Assembly: GCF_907165205.1 (NCBI RefSeq)
Contig: NC_058189.1
Coordinates: 20,582,001-20,646,000 of the forward strand
Direction: 5' to 3'
From: Coccinella septempunctata
Taxonomy: Eukaryota; Arthropoda; Insecta; Coleoptera; Coccinellidae
Length of the DNA stretch: 64,000 bases
Positions 1 to 9,946 of the stretch are shown here, piece by piece. The notes beneath the pieces were generated by a model that was given only the letters and a program-made list of their open reading frames with translations, was not told the origin of the DNA and did no database searches. Position numbers and translations under genes: made by a program. Each line of letters starts with the position of its first letter. The first letter of the stretch is position 1.

Positions 1-326
1 TGTTTGGGCCAATTCAGATTGCATTTGGAGGAGGAAGAGATAATGTACGGCATGTTTCAAGTTACGAACATAAAAAAAAATTTAATGCAGCAGCGTCTTC
101 CTCCCTCACCAATATTTGAGACATTCAAATTTTGGGGATGAAGAAGCTTCTCTAGAAACGCCTGAAGCCCTCTTCTCATTCCACAGTGTAATGCACAACC
201 ATTATATTAATATTATTAAATTTTCGTTTTTGTGTTGTAATAGAGACTTTTATTATTTCTCTATTTTCAATAAATAGATTTTTTTTATCGCCATACGTTG
301 TAGGAAACTGAGTAGCTGGAATCATA

Positions 327-814
327 TAGAGGGGGAGTCTTATAGACTCGTACAAATATTTCACAGTAGAATCTTGAGGTCAAAAGAAACACTTTTTTCC
401 TATACCGTTTTTTCCGAATCGGCTCGGTTTAAAAGATACAGGTTCTTGAAAAATATTAAAAAAATGTTATTTCTAGTTCTCACTAACGGCTTTATCGAAT
501 GAAATGAATTCGGGAATATAGTTTTCGAGTAATTTGAAGTTCAAAAATGAAAGATATCTGTGAAATTCGAAAAATTGGGTAATTTTGACCGAATGCAACT
601 CTTTTTGAAAGATCCACAGACGTCACAGATTCATTTAGTTATTTTGAAGGTAATTTGTTTTTCCAGGGGTCACAGCTCATTATGAAAACCTAAAATGGCT
701 ATATCTTCTTATCAGGGCTGAATCGGAAAAAATGGTACAAGAAAAAAATTTTTCTTTTGATCTCAAGAATCTATATTGTTGAAATATTTTTACGATTCAA
801 AGACTCGCCCTGTA
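327..814. mobile_element. MITE family X, copy 1
   Basis: The left end (AGGGGGAGTC, then GACTCGTACAAATATTT near 345) recurs in inverted form at the right end (AATATTTTTACGATTC, then GACTCGCCCTGTA). Ends of the TACAGGG type next to TA dinucleotides suggest a mariner-like non-autonomous element. Related copies lie at 39882-40080 (one end) and 41094-41738 (both ends). No coding frame is convincing inside it. Confidence 0.6.
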
Positions 815-858
815 TATATAAATCAGGTCCGTCCGTCATTGAACATTGGATAATCTGG

Positions 859-1000
859 TCAGCCTACGTTACGGGAGATTCTTATGGAAGTGTCATGTAC
901 CTTTACCGAATCTCAAAACCATCAATATCGAAAATTATTACCGTCTGTCTGTGAAGCCATCGTAAATTGACTGCATTTCAAATGGATTGATCAATTATGA
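859..1000 (+). pseudogene. PIF/Harbinger transposase N-terminal fragment
   Basis: The frame reads TGDSYGSVMYLYRISKPSIS, followed after a frame slip by a segment resembling VCEAI. This matches the N-terminal helix-turn-helix region of insect PIF/Harbinger (HARBI1-like) transposases, where a 'GDSY.SL.Y.FRIS.PSIS..V..VCEAI' pattern is typical. The DDE nuclease domain is absent, and the fragment ends after about 45 residues. It starts about 45 bp after the end of MITE X. It is a dead remnant; family assignment is from motif memory only. Confidence 0.5.
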
Positions 1001-1701
1001 AATCACGATTCAAGAGATCTAACCAAAATTCAAAATAAATTAAATACCAAGACCCAATAACTTATCACGGTCCACCGGTGATTTCGATGATATGACGCCA
1101 GATGTGCAAGGAAATCCGAATCCCTTTGATGATTCGGACGACATGAGACGGAACGGGATCGAGCATTTCAAAACGTTTTGAAACAGGCTTCGTAAACTTT
1201 ATTCGGCGTCGATGAGTGTTTACACCGCCTGTGCATATTGCGTGCATTGTTCGCAAACAGTGCTTTATAATGAAACGTTACTTTACCGGCATGTGGCGAA
1301 ATGAGCTCGATCTCTCTGAAACGTTCGAAAACAGGGTTTGCTGGTCAGTCAGCTTCAATGTGCATAGCGTCGTTTATAAGGATGCAATTCGTTGATTAAG
1401 CGTGAAATTTTTTTTGTAACTACTACTGACTATATTATTGATAAACAAAATGGTCAGTCAGCCATTCTGTAGAACAACGCCCTTCAGTCAGTGGATAAGA
1501 AATTAAATTTTTTCGCTCCCTATAGATATTACATCATAATCATTTAAAGTATAACACATTTATTTCAATTCTTTAAAATCTCAGAAATAAAATTCGTTCG
1601 AAATCAACAGGATACTTAACGAACATGGGTATACGCACAAGTAAGAACTCATTGATTTTCAAACATTTCTAATATTTATTTAATTCATTAACGATAACAA
1701 G
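1001..1701. other. intergenic, no gene recognised
   Basis: No convincing coding frame is seen. The words GGTCAGTCAGC and CAGTCAGT recur around 1345, 1451 and 1486, and related TGACTGACC words occur at 11210-11400. They could be terminal subrepeats of the element that contains the LHALTGCD-type gene, but this is only a suggestion. Confidence 0.3.
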
Positions 1702-2163
1702 CTATAAAGAATCATCACATGATTCATCATCGAAATCTTCATCTGAATCCATATCATCATTTTCACTATCGTGATCCGACAAGTCGAGCTCGGGTGTTGC
1801 AGAATCTGAAAAATAAATAAAATTCAGTAAAAAAATTTTTTTTGTGATTGTTTAGTACAGATAAAGATATTTCTATACCTGTATTTTCTTGTAGAGGTTG
1901 AATAATGACATCTTGTACAAGTTCTGGTAATTGGTGGCCTTTGAACTAATCAAGGTCATATTTCTCATCCACCATTTTCCACCCGTAGTCTGTAGGGGAT
2001 AGCTCCGTTGGAATTTGACGGTGAGCATTACGCCAAATATTTGAAATGAAGCTCGCAACTGCTGCATCAATTCCGATTGGCATGGTTTCATACTCGACCC
2101 ATCTACATTCTTAATTCTAATTTTAAAATGATCATTTGTGGTGCTTAAACATTTATACATCAT
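1702..2163 (-). pseudogene. C-terminal part of LHALTGCD-family mobile protein, with intron
   Basis: On the minus strand a segment reading MKPCQSELMQQL passes, after a one-base slip, into ISNIWRNAHRQIPTELSPTD and then YGWKMVDEKY...GHQLPE. A 73-bp GT-AG intron (1878-1806) joins it to a short acidic last exon (1805-1702) rich in Asp, Ser and Glu. The block 'PPC...L..H..RA....IW..A...P....P...GW' follows an 'LHALTGCD' block in a widespread family of animal proteins of unknown, probably mobile, origin. The matching upstream block lies on the same strand at 10846-11185, so LINE-A most likely split one gene. There are internal stops and frame changes; function unknown. Confidence 0.5.
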
Positions 2164-2522
2164 TCGACATCATTCGTCATTCGTCATCATTCGGCAGCCG
2201 ACAGCAAATACTCGTGCCGCAAGGTGTTAAACTCGGGCTCAGGTTCATTGATACTTTTCAAGTGTTTATGTTGAGTGAAAATTATGAAACTAATATAGAA
2301 ACGTAGATAAGAAAATTCTTCATTTAGTGGGGACAATCAAAGCCATCAAAATATTCAAGATTCTGGCAATTTTCCGCATACAAAGGTGAAAATTGGTTCA
2401 AGAAAGGAAAGCGAACATTCATTGATCCCATATGTGTGGTAAGATCCAGGCACATATTGATACGATAAACAAGGAAGTAAATTCAAGAATAAATAAAGAG
2501 TACCATACGCTCACATACTAGA

Positions 2523-2748
2523 TTGATGATGCCACAAAATAACGGAGAAGAAAATATTACATTAACAGATCTACTGCACGAAATAAAGAACTCAAAGGAC
2601 GAAGTAAAGAATTGTATTTCGGCAACAGAAGTAAGACTGCGGTTGGAAATTCAAGAACTAAAAAATAAAAACGAGACTTTAGAAAAAGAGAAAGAAATTT
2701 TGAAAGAAAGACTGGAAAGAACCGAACAGTTTTGCAACAAAAATAATA
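2523..2748 (+). pseudogene. LINE-A ORF1, N-terminal part (coiled coil)
   Basis: About 75 residues. The first 25 are polar, followed by a heptad-rich Lys/Glu/Leu segment (ELKNKNETLEKEKEILKERL) that should form a coiled coil, as in the trimerising part of L1-like ORF1 proteins. The frame is broken at 2749 by the MULE. The same protein resumes at 9093 in the same frame when the insert and one copy of the 9-bp duplication are discounted. ORF1 proteins of this type coat the LINE RNA. The start ATG follows a second ATG directly; either could be used. Confidence 0.7.
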
Positions 2749-2880
2749 GGCTGTGACTAGAGTCCCGACTCGGGACCCGTGTCCAGTCCCGAGTGACGTC
2801 ATTGCATTCGGGACTGATATTCGGTCCCGAATTCAATGATGTGCTGGAGACTGTTTTGAATCTATTTAGAAGTGAATGGA

Positions 2881-3158
2881 GTTGAGAGTTGACCGATTCT
2901 TGTATATTTATTATCAAATTTATTAAATATGAGAATGAAATATGCCGCACTAATTTTTTATCTGCTCTGAGACTTAATAGTTGCTTAGCGGTTTCTTTTG
3001 CATCACCAGGCAACTGCCTCTGTTGGGGCAAATATGAAAATTTCTCTATTCCTCTCGTGATTATGTTTATCATTGAATTTCATTATTTCTAATGAGTCGC
3101 CTCTAATATCTGGACTGAATGAAATGAATGCCGGACACAGGTCTTCTTTTTTGAATGT
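2881..3158 (-). pseudogene. MULE transposase N-terminal region, second piece
   Basis: Minus-strand frames encode CPAFISFSPDIRGDSLEIMK followed by a HNHE motif, then after a one-base slip LPQQRQLPGDAKETAKQLLS and ADKKLVRHI. The order Cys-Pro-Ala-Phe, His-Asn-His and LPxQR is characteristic of the FAR1/ZSWIM3-like N-terminal domain of MULE transposases. The catalytic DDE domain that should follow is missing; sequence runs directly into the left terminal repeat. The first piece is at 8625-8825, on the other side of the Jockey insertion. Confidence 0.65.
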
Positions 3159-3218
3159 TTTTGTATCTCTTCAATTACCGCTGACGCCGCGGAATGTGAG
3201 GAATTTCTTCAATCAGAA

Positions 3219-4609
3219 ATGTCTCAAGTCGGCGGCACTTCCACTACTTGCGGAACTTCTGAAGAGGAAAAAGATAATAAGGAGGTTACAACAATGAAAA
3301 AACGTAAGAAGACAACAAAGGCAAGGACAAATGTGAAGAAGAAAAACGAAAACAAAACTCCAGAGATAACTTTCAAAGAACCACTTCTTTTAACAAACAC
3401 ACAAACAACAAACAATCCTGAACAAATGGATGTGGATAATAGATCCAATGTACCATCAACATCTACTGTTAAAACAACAACACAAACTTCATTAACCAAT
3501 CAACTAAAAAACAACCAACCCAAAACTGCATACAAAAATTTTTCTCCAAGGATGAATGAAGTTAAAAACATGGAATATTCGCATCTATTTTACATTATTC
3601 CCGAAAACAACAATATCGACAGAATACAAATGTCAAAAAGTTGGAGTTCCAAATTCCCAAATGCTGATGATGTTATAATGAAGACAAAATTAGGCTTTCT
3701 ACTGAAATCAAATACGGAAAAGACAGATCTCGAAAAAGCACTACATGAATTCAAAAATGAAAAGAAAATTGCCGACTTCAAAGAAACCAAGAATCAAACC
3801 CAGAAAAGGGAAAGAAAAGAGCCACAGCAAACATATTCCATAGTCATTGCAGCTGTGGAAAAAAGTATTAAAGACGAAGAAATTTCGCAACGGCTAAATA
3901 CATTGGGAATACAACATCGATACTGCAAAAGAATAGTGTCAACTTACGGTAGTCCCACTGGTTACATACGAATTATCACAGGAGATATTAAATCATTCGA
4001 AACACTTCTGAATAATGGACTATTTTATATGAACCGGCACTACATGGTATTTCCCAGTCATCCCCCTGATCCAACACCAGTTCCATGCAGTAAATGCCTA
4101 CAGTTTGATCATACTACAGAAAACTGTAAAAGTCCACCAAAGTGCTCCAAATGCCAAGGAGCCCACAAAATGAACCAATGCACTTCCAATAACACCCCAA
4201 AATGTGTGGCCTGTAATGCAGAGGATCATTTGGCATGGTCCTTAAAGTGCCCCAAGCACCCCAAAAAGAAGGCATCCCGAATGTTAACATCAAATCAATA
4301 AATAGAAAAACCAGGGAAATTGAGGACTTGGCAAAAAAAAGGACTAGAATTCATGCACCTATATCCATTCACGACGATATCATACATACATATTGTCGAA
4401 AGTTAAACAAACCCAAAAACTTGAACAGGAACGAGCTATTAATGAAAATGAAGAAAAGGTTCATCAACCAGTACAACATTGATACAACTGTGGTCTTTAC
4501 CGGTAACAGATTCTACATTCTTATGTTCGACCTAGATGATACTGATGAGCCCTCTCCAAAAGAACCCTTATACTCCAATGATAATATTCTAGTTCACATC
4601 GATGGTTAG
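3219..4609 (+). pseudogene. Jockey ORF1 (gag-like nucleic-acid-binding protein), frameshifted
   Basis: A basic, Asn/Thr-rich N-terminus (residues 1-100) leads to a pre-CCHC fold around residues 200-280 and then three zinc knuckles: CSKCLQFDHTTENC, CSKCQGAHKMNQC and CVACNAEDHLAWSLKC. This is the Gag-like RNA-binding ORF1 of Jockey/X-element LINEs. The first frame stops at 4301. A second frame (EGIPNVNIKS...) continues the protein to 4609, so a single-base indel in the CCCCAAAAAGAAGG tract near 4258-4268 broke the gene. The final codons overlap the start of ORF2 by 8 nt. The start may be this first Met or a slightly later one. Confidence 0.8.
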
Positions 4610-7193
4610 ATTACTTTACAGCAATATTAACAGCTACATCCCCAAAAAACACATAATTAATCACTTTATTGAGCAAAATGAAATTTCTTGTGCCATGTTT
4701 GTAGAGGCAAAAATCCACGAGACGAGTTCAACAAATTACAGAAATTGGACAACAATTCAACGAATAGGACATGTGATACAGAACACAATGGGTGGAAGCA
4801 TAGTACAGTGTAGCCCTAACATCAAATGTGGCAAAGCAAATCCACCTGTGATCAATAACCCTTTAAACGAGGTAACGCATTTCACTATCCCTTTCAAAGA
4901 AGAAAAATTGCATATTTTCCTAACTTACATACATCCTACTGCCAAAATAGAGGAAACTATTTTCATAAAAGCGTCCCAGTACAAGTATGCCATTATTATT
5001 GGAGACTTCAATGTGAATAGAGCTAAGAACAAGCAGATCAATAGTTTTCTGGAAAGTGGGCAATTTTCCAAGGCTGTAACGGATGCAACATTTTTGATGG
5101 GAAACGTTGAGAGTACTCCTGATTTAGTACTTTTTTCCACCAACATTAGGCAAAATGTCAAGAAAATACAATTGACACCTGATCTTGGTGCCAACCATTT
5201 AGCGATGATTTTGGAAATAGATATGAACATAGATCCAATGGAAACGAATATCAAACAAATATCAAATTATAAAAAATCCAACATTGATGAGATTAACAAA
5301 GAATTAGAAAAATTTATAGATATAAATAAAAATAACCCAATAAACGAAAACCAAGTTGAGTCTTTCAATAGCTTGCTATCAGAAACGATCAAAAAGCATA
5401 CCCCAATGATCTCGATCCACCCATACATTCATGAACTTCCCCCATACATTATGAAGCTAATAAAACAAAAAAGAAAAATATATAGGGAATATTGCAGAAA
5501 TAAACTTCCAGAAGTCAAAAAATCACTGAATGAGCTCAATAGAAATGTAAACAAAATGATTCAACAATATAAGGAGCACAAGTGGACAGAAGCCTGCGGC
5601 AGAATAAACGAATCTAAAGGGAAGACTTTCTATCATGAAATCAACAAGCTAACTAAATACAAAAAATACACACAAATTCCCACATTAATAGAAAATAACA
5701 CTGAATACAAAACTGACCAGGAAAAGGTTGATTTGTTTGCTAGCCACTACAAGAACATATTCACATTTGACAAAGAAGGCAATTTCGATAGAAATACTAA
5801 TGATGAAGTGAATGATTGGTATGAGGAATTTTTCAAAAACAGTAATACAGTTGAGGCTGAAAAGATTGAAATAAATGAAGCAGACTACTACCTAATACTG
5901 CAGAAAACAAAAAATAGTGCACCTGGGCCAGACAACATACCATGGACCATAGTGAAAGCACTAAACGAAAAAATACACAAACATCTAATGAGTATTTATG
6001 AATACTGTCTGAATAACTCTATATTCCCAGAAATATGGAAAAAAGGTCATATAATTAATATACACAAAACGAGTTCAGACTCGAGCAAGGTTACCAATTA
6101 TAGGCCAATAACTTTGTTGCCCGTGCTGGGAAAGCTTTATGAGAAAATAATTAAATCCATACTGGAAAAACATTTAAACAAGTACATACCCAATTACCAA
6201 TTTGGCTTCAAGGAAAGGAATTCAACAAACCACCCACTAACAATATTGGTTTCAAATGTGCAAAATGCTACTCTCAGTAAACTGAAAACTTCAGCATTGT
6301 GTTTGGACATACAAAAAGCATTCGACAGCATGTGGCACAAGGGACTACTTTTCAAACTGAACAAGATAAAATGCCCTGCTATCTTAATAAAACTCTGCAA
6401 GCAGTTTCTGGAAAACAGAAAGCTGACGGTCAAAATAAACAACTCATTTTCAACATCTTTCTCTCCAGAGCAAGGAACACCACAAGGATCTCCACTTTCC
6501 ACAACACTATACAAATTCTATGGTTATGACATCTACCCTAAGACCACAAAGAAAAAATACCTATTACAATTTGCGGACGACACAACGTTGATTGTTCACG
6601 AAAAATCTCTAGAGACTTGCATGCAAGCACTACAGCTTCTGGTAAATGACATTATCAAATGGTTCTTTAAATGGAGACTAACACCTAACCCAGCCAAATC
6701 ACAACTAATAATCTTCGATCACATAATTTCTCAAGGATCCCCACATATAATCATTAATGGTACGACTGTAACACCATCCCCATCAATAAAATACTTGGGA
6801 GTCCAAATCGATAACAGGTACAATTTCAACAGACACACAAATTTAATTAATAAAAAGACCATATCTAGAGCGAAATTTTTTTCAAAGTTAACCTATAAGA
6901 AACAGGGTATCAACATAAAGAGTGCCACAAAAATATATAAAACTATATGTCGACCCTTACTGGAATACGCCCATCCACTGTTTGCCAATTGCAAAGCCCC
7001 AGCAATTAAAAATCTGGAGGTGGCAGAAACGACAGCACTGAGGACCATCACTAGAATGAGGCACCCTAACAATGTTCTGCATAATCCCCCAAACCACCTG
7101 CTTTTCTCAGCAACAGGAATTGAGCCAATCAAGGAGAGGATCAATAGGCTAAATAAAAAATTTTATTCTATACTTCATTCAAATTTATTTTAG
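4602..7193 (+). CDS. Jockey ORF2: AP-like endonuclease plus reverse transcriptase, intact frame
   Basis: 863 residues without a stop. Residues 1-215 form an exonuclease-endonuclease-phosphatase fold: SNINS, VEAKI, TYIHP, GDFN and STPDLVLFS. Residues about 420-730 are the reverse transcriptase: SAPGPDNIP, NYRPITLLP, CLDIQKAFD, QGTPQGSPLS and the catalytic FADD. ORF2 nicks target DNA and copies the LINE RNA onto it. ATG at 4602 lies within ATGGTTAG, overlapping the ORF1 stop. Oddities: the usual SDH motif near the end of the endonuclease reads ANH, so the conserved Asp is Asn. The last eight residues (SILHSNLF) are encoded in the terminal repeat of the TIR element inserted at 7166, so the native C-terminus is lost. 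RT motifs look complete. Confidence 0.9.
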   Translation: MVRLLYSNINSYIPKKHIINHFIEQNEISCAMFVEAKIHETSSTNYRNWTTIQRIGHVIQNTMGGSIVQCSPNIKCGKANPPVINNPLNEVTHFTIPFKEEKLHIFLTYIHPTAKIEETIFIKASQYKYAIIIGDFNVNRAKNKQINSFLESGQFSKAVTDATFLMGNVESTPDLVLFSTNIRQNVKKIQLTPDLGANHLAMILEIDMNIDPMETNIKQISNYKKSNIDEINKELEKFIDINKNNPINENQVESFNSLLSETIKKHTPMISIHPYIHELPPYIMKLIKQKRKIYREYCRNKLPEVKKSLNELNRNVNKMIQQYKEHKWTEACGRINESKGKTFYHEINKLTKYKKYTQIPTLIENNTEYKTDQEKVDLFASHYKNIFTFDKEGNFDRNTNDEVNDWYEEFFKNSNTVEAEKIEINEADYYLILQKTKNSAPGPDNIPWTIVKALNEKIHKHLMSIYEYCLNNSIFPEIWKKGHIINIHKTSSDSSKVTNYRPITLLPVLGKLYEKIIKSILEKHLNKYIPNYQFGFKERNSTNHPLTILVSNVQNATLSKLKTSALCLDIQKAFDSMWHKGLLFKLNKIKCPAILIKLCKQFLENRKLTVKINNSFSTSFSPEQGTPQGSPLSTTLYKFYGYDIYPKTTKKKYLLQFADDTTLIVHEKSLETCMQALQLLVNDIIKWFFKWRLTPNPAKSQLIIFDHIISQGSPHIIINGTTVTPSPSIKYLGVQIDNRYNFNRHTNLINKKTISRAKFFSKLTYKKQGINIKSATKIYKTICRPLLEYAHPLFANCKAPAIKNLEVAETTALRTITRMRHPNNVLHNPPNHLLFSATGIEPIKERINRLNKKFYSILHSNLF

Positions 7194-8372
7194 CAGTCGG
7201 TAGGCCATGAAATAATTTTCTCAAGTTTTTGTAACTAGAACGAAGTTAGGTTGGCACTCATGAAATGTCGTTAATGTCATAACGCCGTTGCCACAACTAA
7301 TATCAATTTTTATTACGAAAATTCGAAAATGCCGAAAGTGATTGAAAAAAGAGACAGGGTTTCAGGAAGTGCTATTTAGAATTCAGGTCCGCTCATTCAA
7401 ATAGTTATACCCTGATATTCTAAAATCCACAATACGTCAGACGATAGCGAACATATTCAATGTAAGAGAATTTATATAATGTTTCATCTGAATCTAAAAG
7501 GCTTATATTTCAGCTGAATATTCCCACATTCAGAAAGATCGTGAATGAAGAGTATGACAAAGAATTTCCTTCTATTGGGAGACCCAAAAAAGTGGTGGCA
7601 TTTGGAAATTTTATGTTTGAGTGAATTAATGCGAAAAGTTTACTACAGGATTTTCGATAAATGTCATCGTAGAATGAGTTTCCGAAAATTGATTTTTCTA
7701 TTTTTCATTTGACTTGTCCTATACAATGTAAATGTCTTAAGGTACTAATAAATACCTAATTATTATAATTACATCAATGTATTAAGATGAATAGCCACAA
7801 ATACGCGCAAGTTGCCCTGTCACTTGTTCATTCATGTGAAATTTTTGTTCAACGGTGAAGTTGCATCTTAACTTGAAACTTCCTTCAACTCCTTTTACTT
7901 ATATTGATGCAAGATGATTTTTGTTGAAGAATTTAACATTCTTGTAATTATCTGTTAATTCCTTCGGGAGATATCCATTCCCAACCACTGCATCATATGC
8001 ATTTCATCTTCGGGTTAATATTTTTGAAATCTACAAATGATGTAAGCCAAAGAAGATAACGAACATTAACTCTCCTCAAGCTAGTGCATATTATGATATT
8101 ATACTGATCTCTTATATTTTCCATGCAAATAACTGGATTTGGTATGTCTTCAATCAGTTTGTATAAACTTCAATTATGTTCGTCACATATTGTGATAAAA
8201 TACGTAATAACAGAAACTTTTACGTAGAGCGGGCAACATAGCGTTGATTTAAAACCCAAAAATGTTTTGACAAGCTTCATAACCCCACATTTTCGTACTA
8301 TACAGAGTGAAATGTGTAAAATTTCCATGGCCAACCGACTGCTAAAATAAAGTTGAATGAAGTATAGATTGT
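7166..8372. mobile_element. TIR element inserted at the end of Jockey ORF2
   Basis: Inverted ends of about 43 bp: CTATACTTCATTCAAATTTA through AGTCGGTAGGCC at 7166-7206, and its reverse complement with few mismatches at 8333-8372. The Jockey 3' UTR continues beyond it. Flanking ATT on both sides would fit a 3-bp duplication but is weak evidence. A short frame at 7513-7630 (LNIPTFRKIVNEEY, then GRPKK) after a TTTCAG acceptor-like site resembles the N-terminal HTH region of pogo-type transposases. The superfamily is therefore uncertain. Confidence 0.55.
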
Positions 8373-8602
8373 TAGAGTTAGAAGAAGTGATCCCCCAATA
8401 TCATAAAGATGTGAACATTTCAACTAGAAAACACCCAACAGAGACTCTAATAAACAAATTAAGTAATGTTTTATGTTAATATAATATATAATTGTAAAAT
8501 TTTCATATATTAAAGTGTAAATTTATAGGCTGAAGGACCTCAGGTCGATGGCCAATTGCTTATATGCTTATATTTGCAATAAACGACTGTTACTACTACT
8601 AC
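8373..8602 (+). other. Jockey 3' UTR and (TAC)n tail
   Basis: Non-coding AT-rich sequence ending AATAAACGACTG then TTACTACTACTAC at the right target duplication. This is the distal 3' UTR of LINE-B. Confidence 0.6.
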
Positions 8603-8624
8603 TTTGTATCTCTTAACTTCTTAC

Positions 8625-8825
8625 CTTTTGGTCGAAATTGCTGCCCTCCATGAATGCATGAATATTATAAGAGTATAACAGTTCGCTTTTAATAGAACGT
8701 TTGGTGTAATTTGATGAAATGAGTTTAGCATCACGTTTCCAAAACTTTGTATATGTACTATTTTCATATTCTTGTATGAAATTTTTTACGTCATTGTAAG
8801 AGCTGAATTTCTTGCCAATTTCCAA
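8625..8825 (-). pseudogene. MULE transposase N-terminal region, first piece
   Basis: Starts MEIGKKFSSYNDVKNFIQEY and continues with KFWKRDAKLI. This opening (hydrophobic-Gly-x-x-F-x-S/T-Y, then Y...F..RD) is the one seen in ZSWIM3 and related MULE-derived proteins. After ...FDQK the frame meets AAG|GTAAGA and soon a stop. The protein picks up again at 3158 in the second piece, with the Jockey lying between them. If GTAAGA is a splice donor, the ancestral intron would have been only about 36 bp, so an indel is the likelier reason for the frame change. Confidence 0.6.
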
Positions 8826-9092
8826 CGTACAAATTTATAAGAAATAGCTCAGAGCGGGAATATAAAAGTACAGGCATACTTACGAATACATTTCCTTCCT
8901 GAAATTACTAATAATTCGAGTAATAATCAATTGTGTGAATATTATTCAGAACTACAAACTGCGTGTGATAAATATTATTCAATTTGCGAACATAACCTCT
9001 AAACGATTGTTTTGTAATGACGTCGTTCGATATCTTCAGTCGGGACTGGACACGGGTCCCGAGTCGGGACTCTAGTCACAGCCAAAATAATA

Positions 9093-9748
9093 TTGTCATA
9101 TTTGGCTTGAATAAAGGTTGTCCATTGAAAGCAGACTACCTTTGCAGTGAAATTAATCGAATATTGGATGTGCAGATCGAACCGGAGGAGATAAATGATT
9201 ATTACACATTAGGAAAAGAAGATAATAGCCCAATTAAGATAGAATTCATCTCTTATCAAAGTAAGAAAATAATATTTGAAAGTGTTAAAAAACTTAAGGG
9301 TACAGGAGTGGCTATTGCGAATGATCTAACTCTGAAGCAACGACAGGACCTACAGAAGCTAAAGTCCTTTTTACGAGAAGCTAGAACAAAATATTCAGAG
9401 AGATCATTTTTGAAAGGAAATAAACTAATAATTGGGGAAGAATCATACACTTTGGAGGAATTAGAGAGATTCGGACTCGAACGAAACAAAACTAGGAGTG
9501 CTCCAAATACACCGAGTATAAATTCGGAAAGTGATTATGTGAGAGAGGAGATTCCGACAACTTCAACGTCGAACGAAGTAACAAGAGAAATAATATCAAA
9601 AGAAGGAATTAATGGAGCTAGGAAATCCCATAATACCCCTCGATTACCCACACATAAAAAAGGATTTTGCAACAAAAATAGGTCCCAACCAGAAAAGATT
9701 GTGGGGATGACCCTAAGACATAAATCAACATCAGAGAGAAAAAGCTAA
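9093..9748 (+). pseudogene. LINE-A ORF1, C-terminal part
   Basis: The reading frame continues from the MULE edge with NNIVIFGLNKGCPLKADYLC, then DYYTLGKEDNSPIKIEF and LKGTGVAIANDL. The pattern NNIVIFGL / LGK / PIxIxF / LKGTGIxIxxDL is the RRM plus C-terminal domain of L1-type ORF1 proteins (transposase_22-like) seen in several LINE clades. A Ser/Thr/Arg-rich tail follows to the stop at 9748. In other circumstances this would be annotated as a separate gene, because the frame also opens through the MULE end from 9017, but those first residues come from transposon sequence. Confidence 0.7.
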
Positions 9749-9946
9749 CCAGACCATAAAAGTAAGTAAATATTACGAAATAAAACAAATAATAATAAAA
9801 CAAATAATTATAAAGAAAAAAAATATATACATAAAAAAAATCAAATAAGAAAAATTAAGTAAAAAAAAATAATCACAAGAAACTGAAATTAAAAAAAAAT
9901 GATATAATTATTGTTACTACATTTTTTTGAAACGAGTAATTAAATT

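Larger units (their letters stand above)
3172..8602 (+). mobile_element. Jockey-clade LINE (LINE-B), near full length
   Basis: The element lies between two copies of the 12-bp target duplication TTTGTATCTCTT (3160-3171 and 8603-8614). It begins CAATTACCGCTGACGCC, which resembles a complete Jockey 5' end, and finishes with a (TAC)n tail at about 8591-8602. It has a gag-like ORF1 with zinc knuckles and an EN-RT ORF2. It sits inside the MULE, so it is younger than the MULE. A TIR element (7166-8372) interrupts its 3' region. The 3' UTR resumes at 8373. Confidence 0.85.
2749..9083. mobile_element. MULE-type DNA transposon inserted in LINE-A ORF1
   Basis: The termini are perfect inverted repeats of about 44 bp (GGCTGTGACTAGAGTCCCGA... 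at 2749 and its reverse complement ending at 9083). The 9-bp sequence AAAATAATA flanks both ends (2740-2748 and 9084-9092). A 9-bp duplication, long GC-rich ends and a ZSWIM3-like N-terminal transposase remnant on the minus strand together point to a Mutator-like element. Without the Jockey insertion it is only about 0.9 kb and lacks a catalytic domain, so it is a deleted, non-autonomous copy. A second end copy is at 50250-50336. Confidence 0.75.

Noticed and set aside
9017..9092. Start of a separate gene reading through the MULE end
   Set aside because: The first 25 residues are encoded by the terminal repeat; the true ORF1 joins at 2739.
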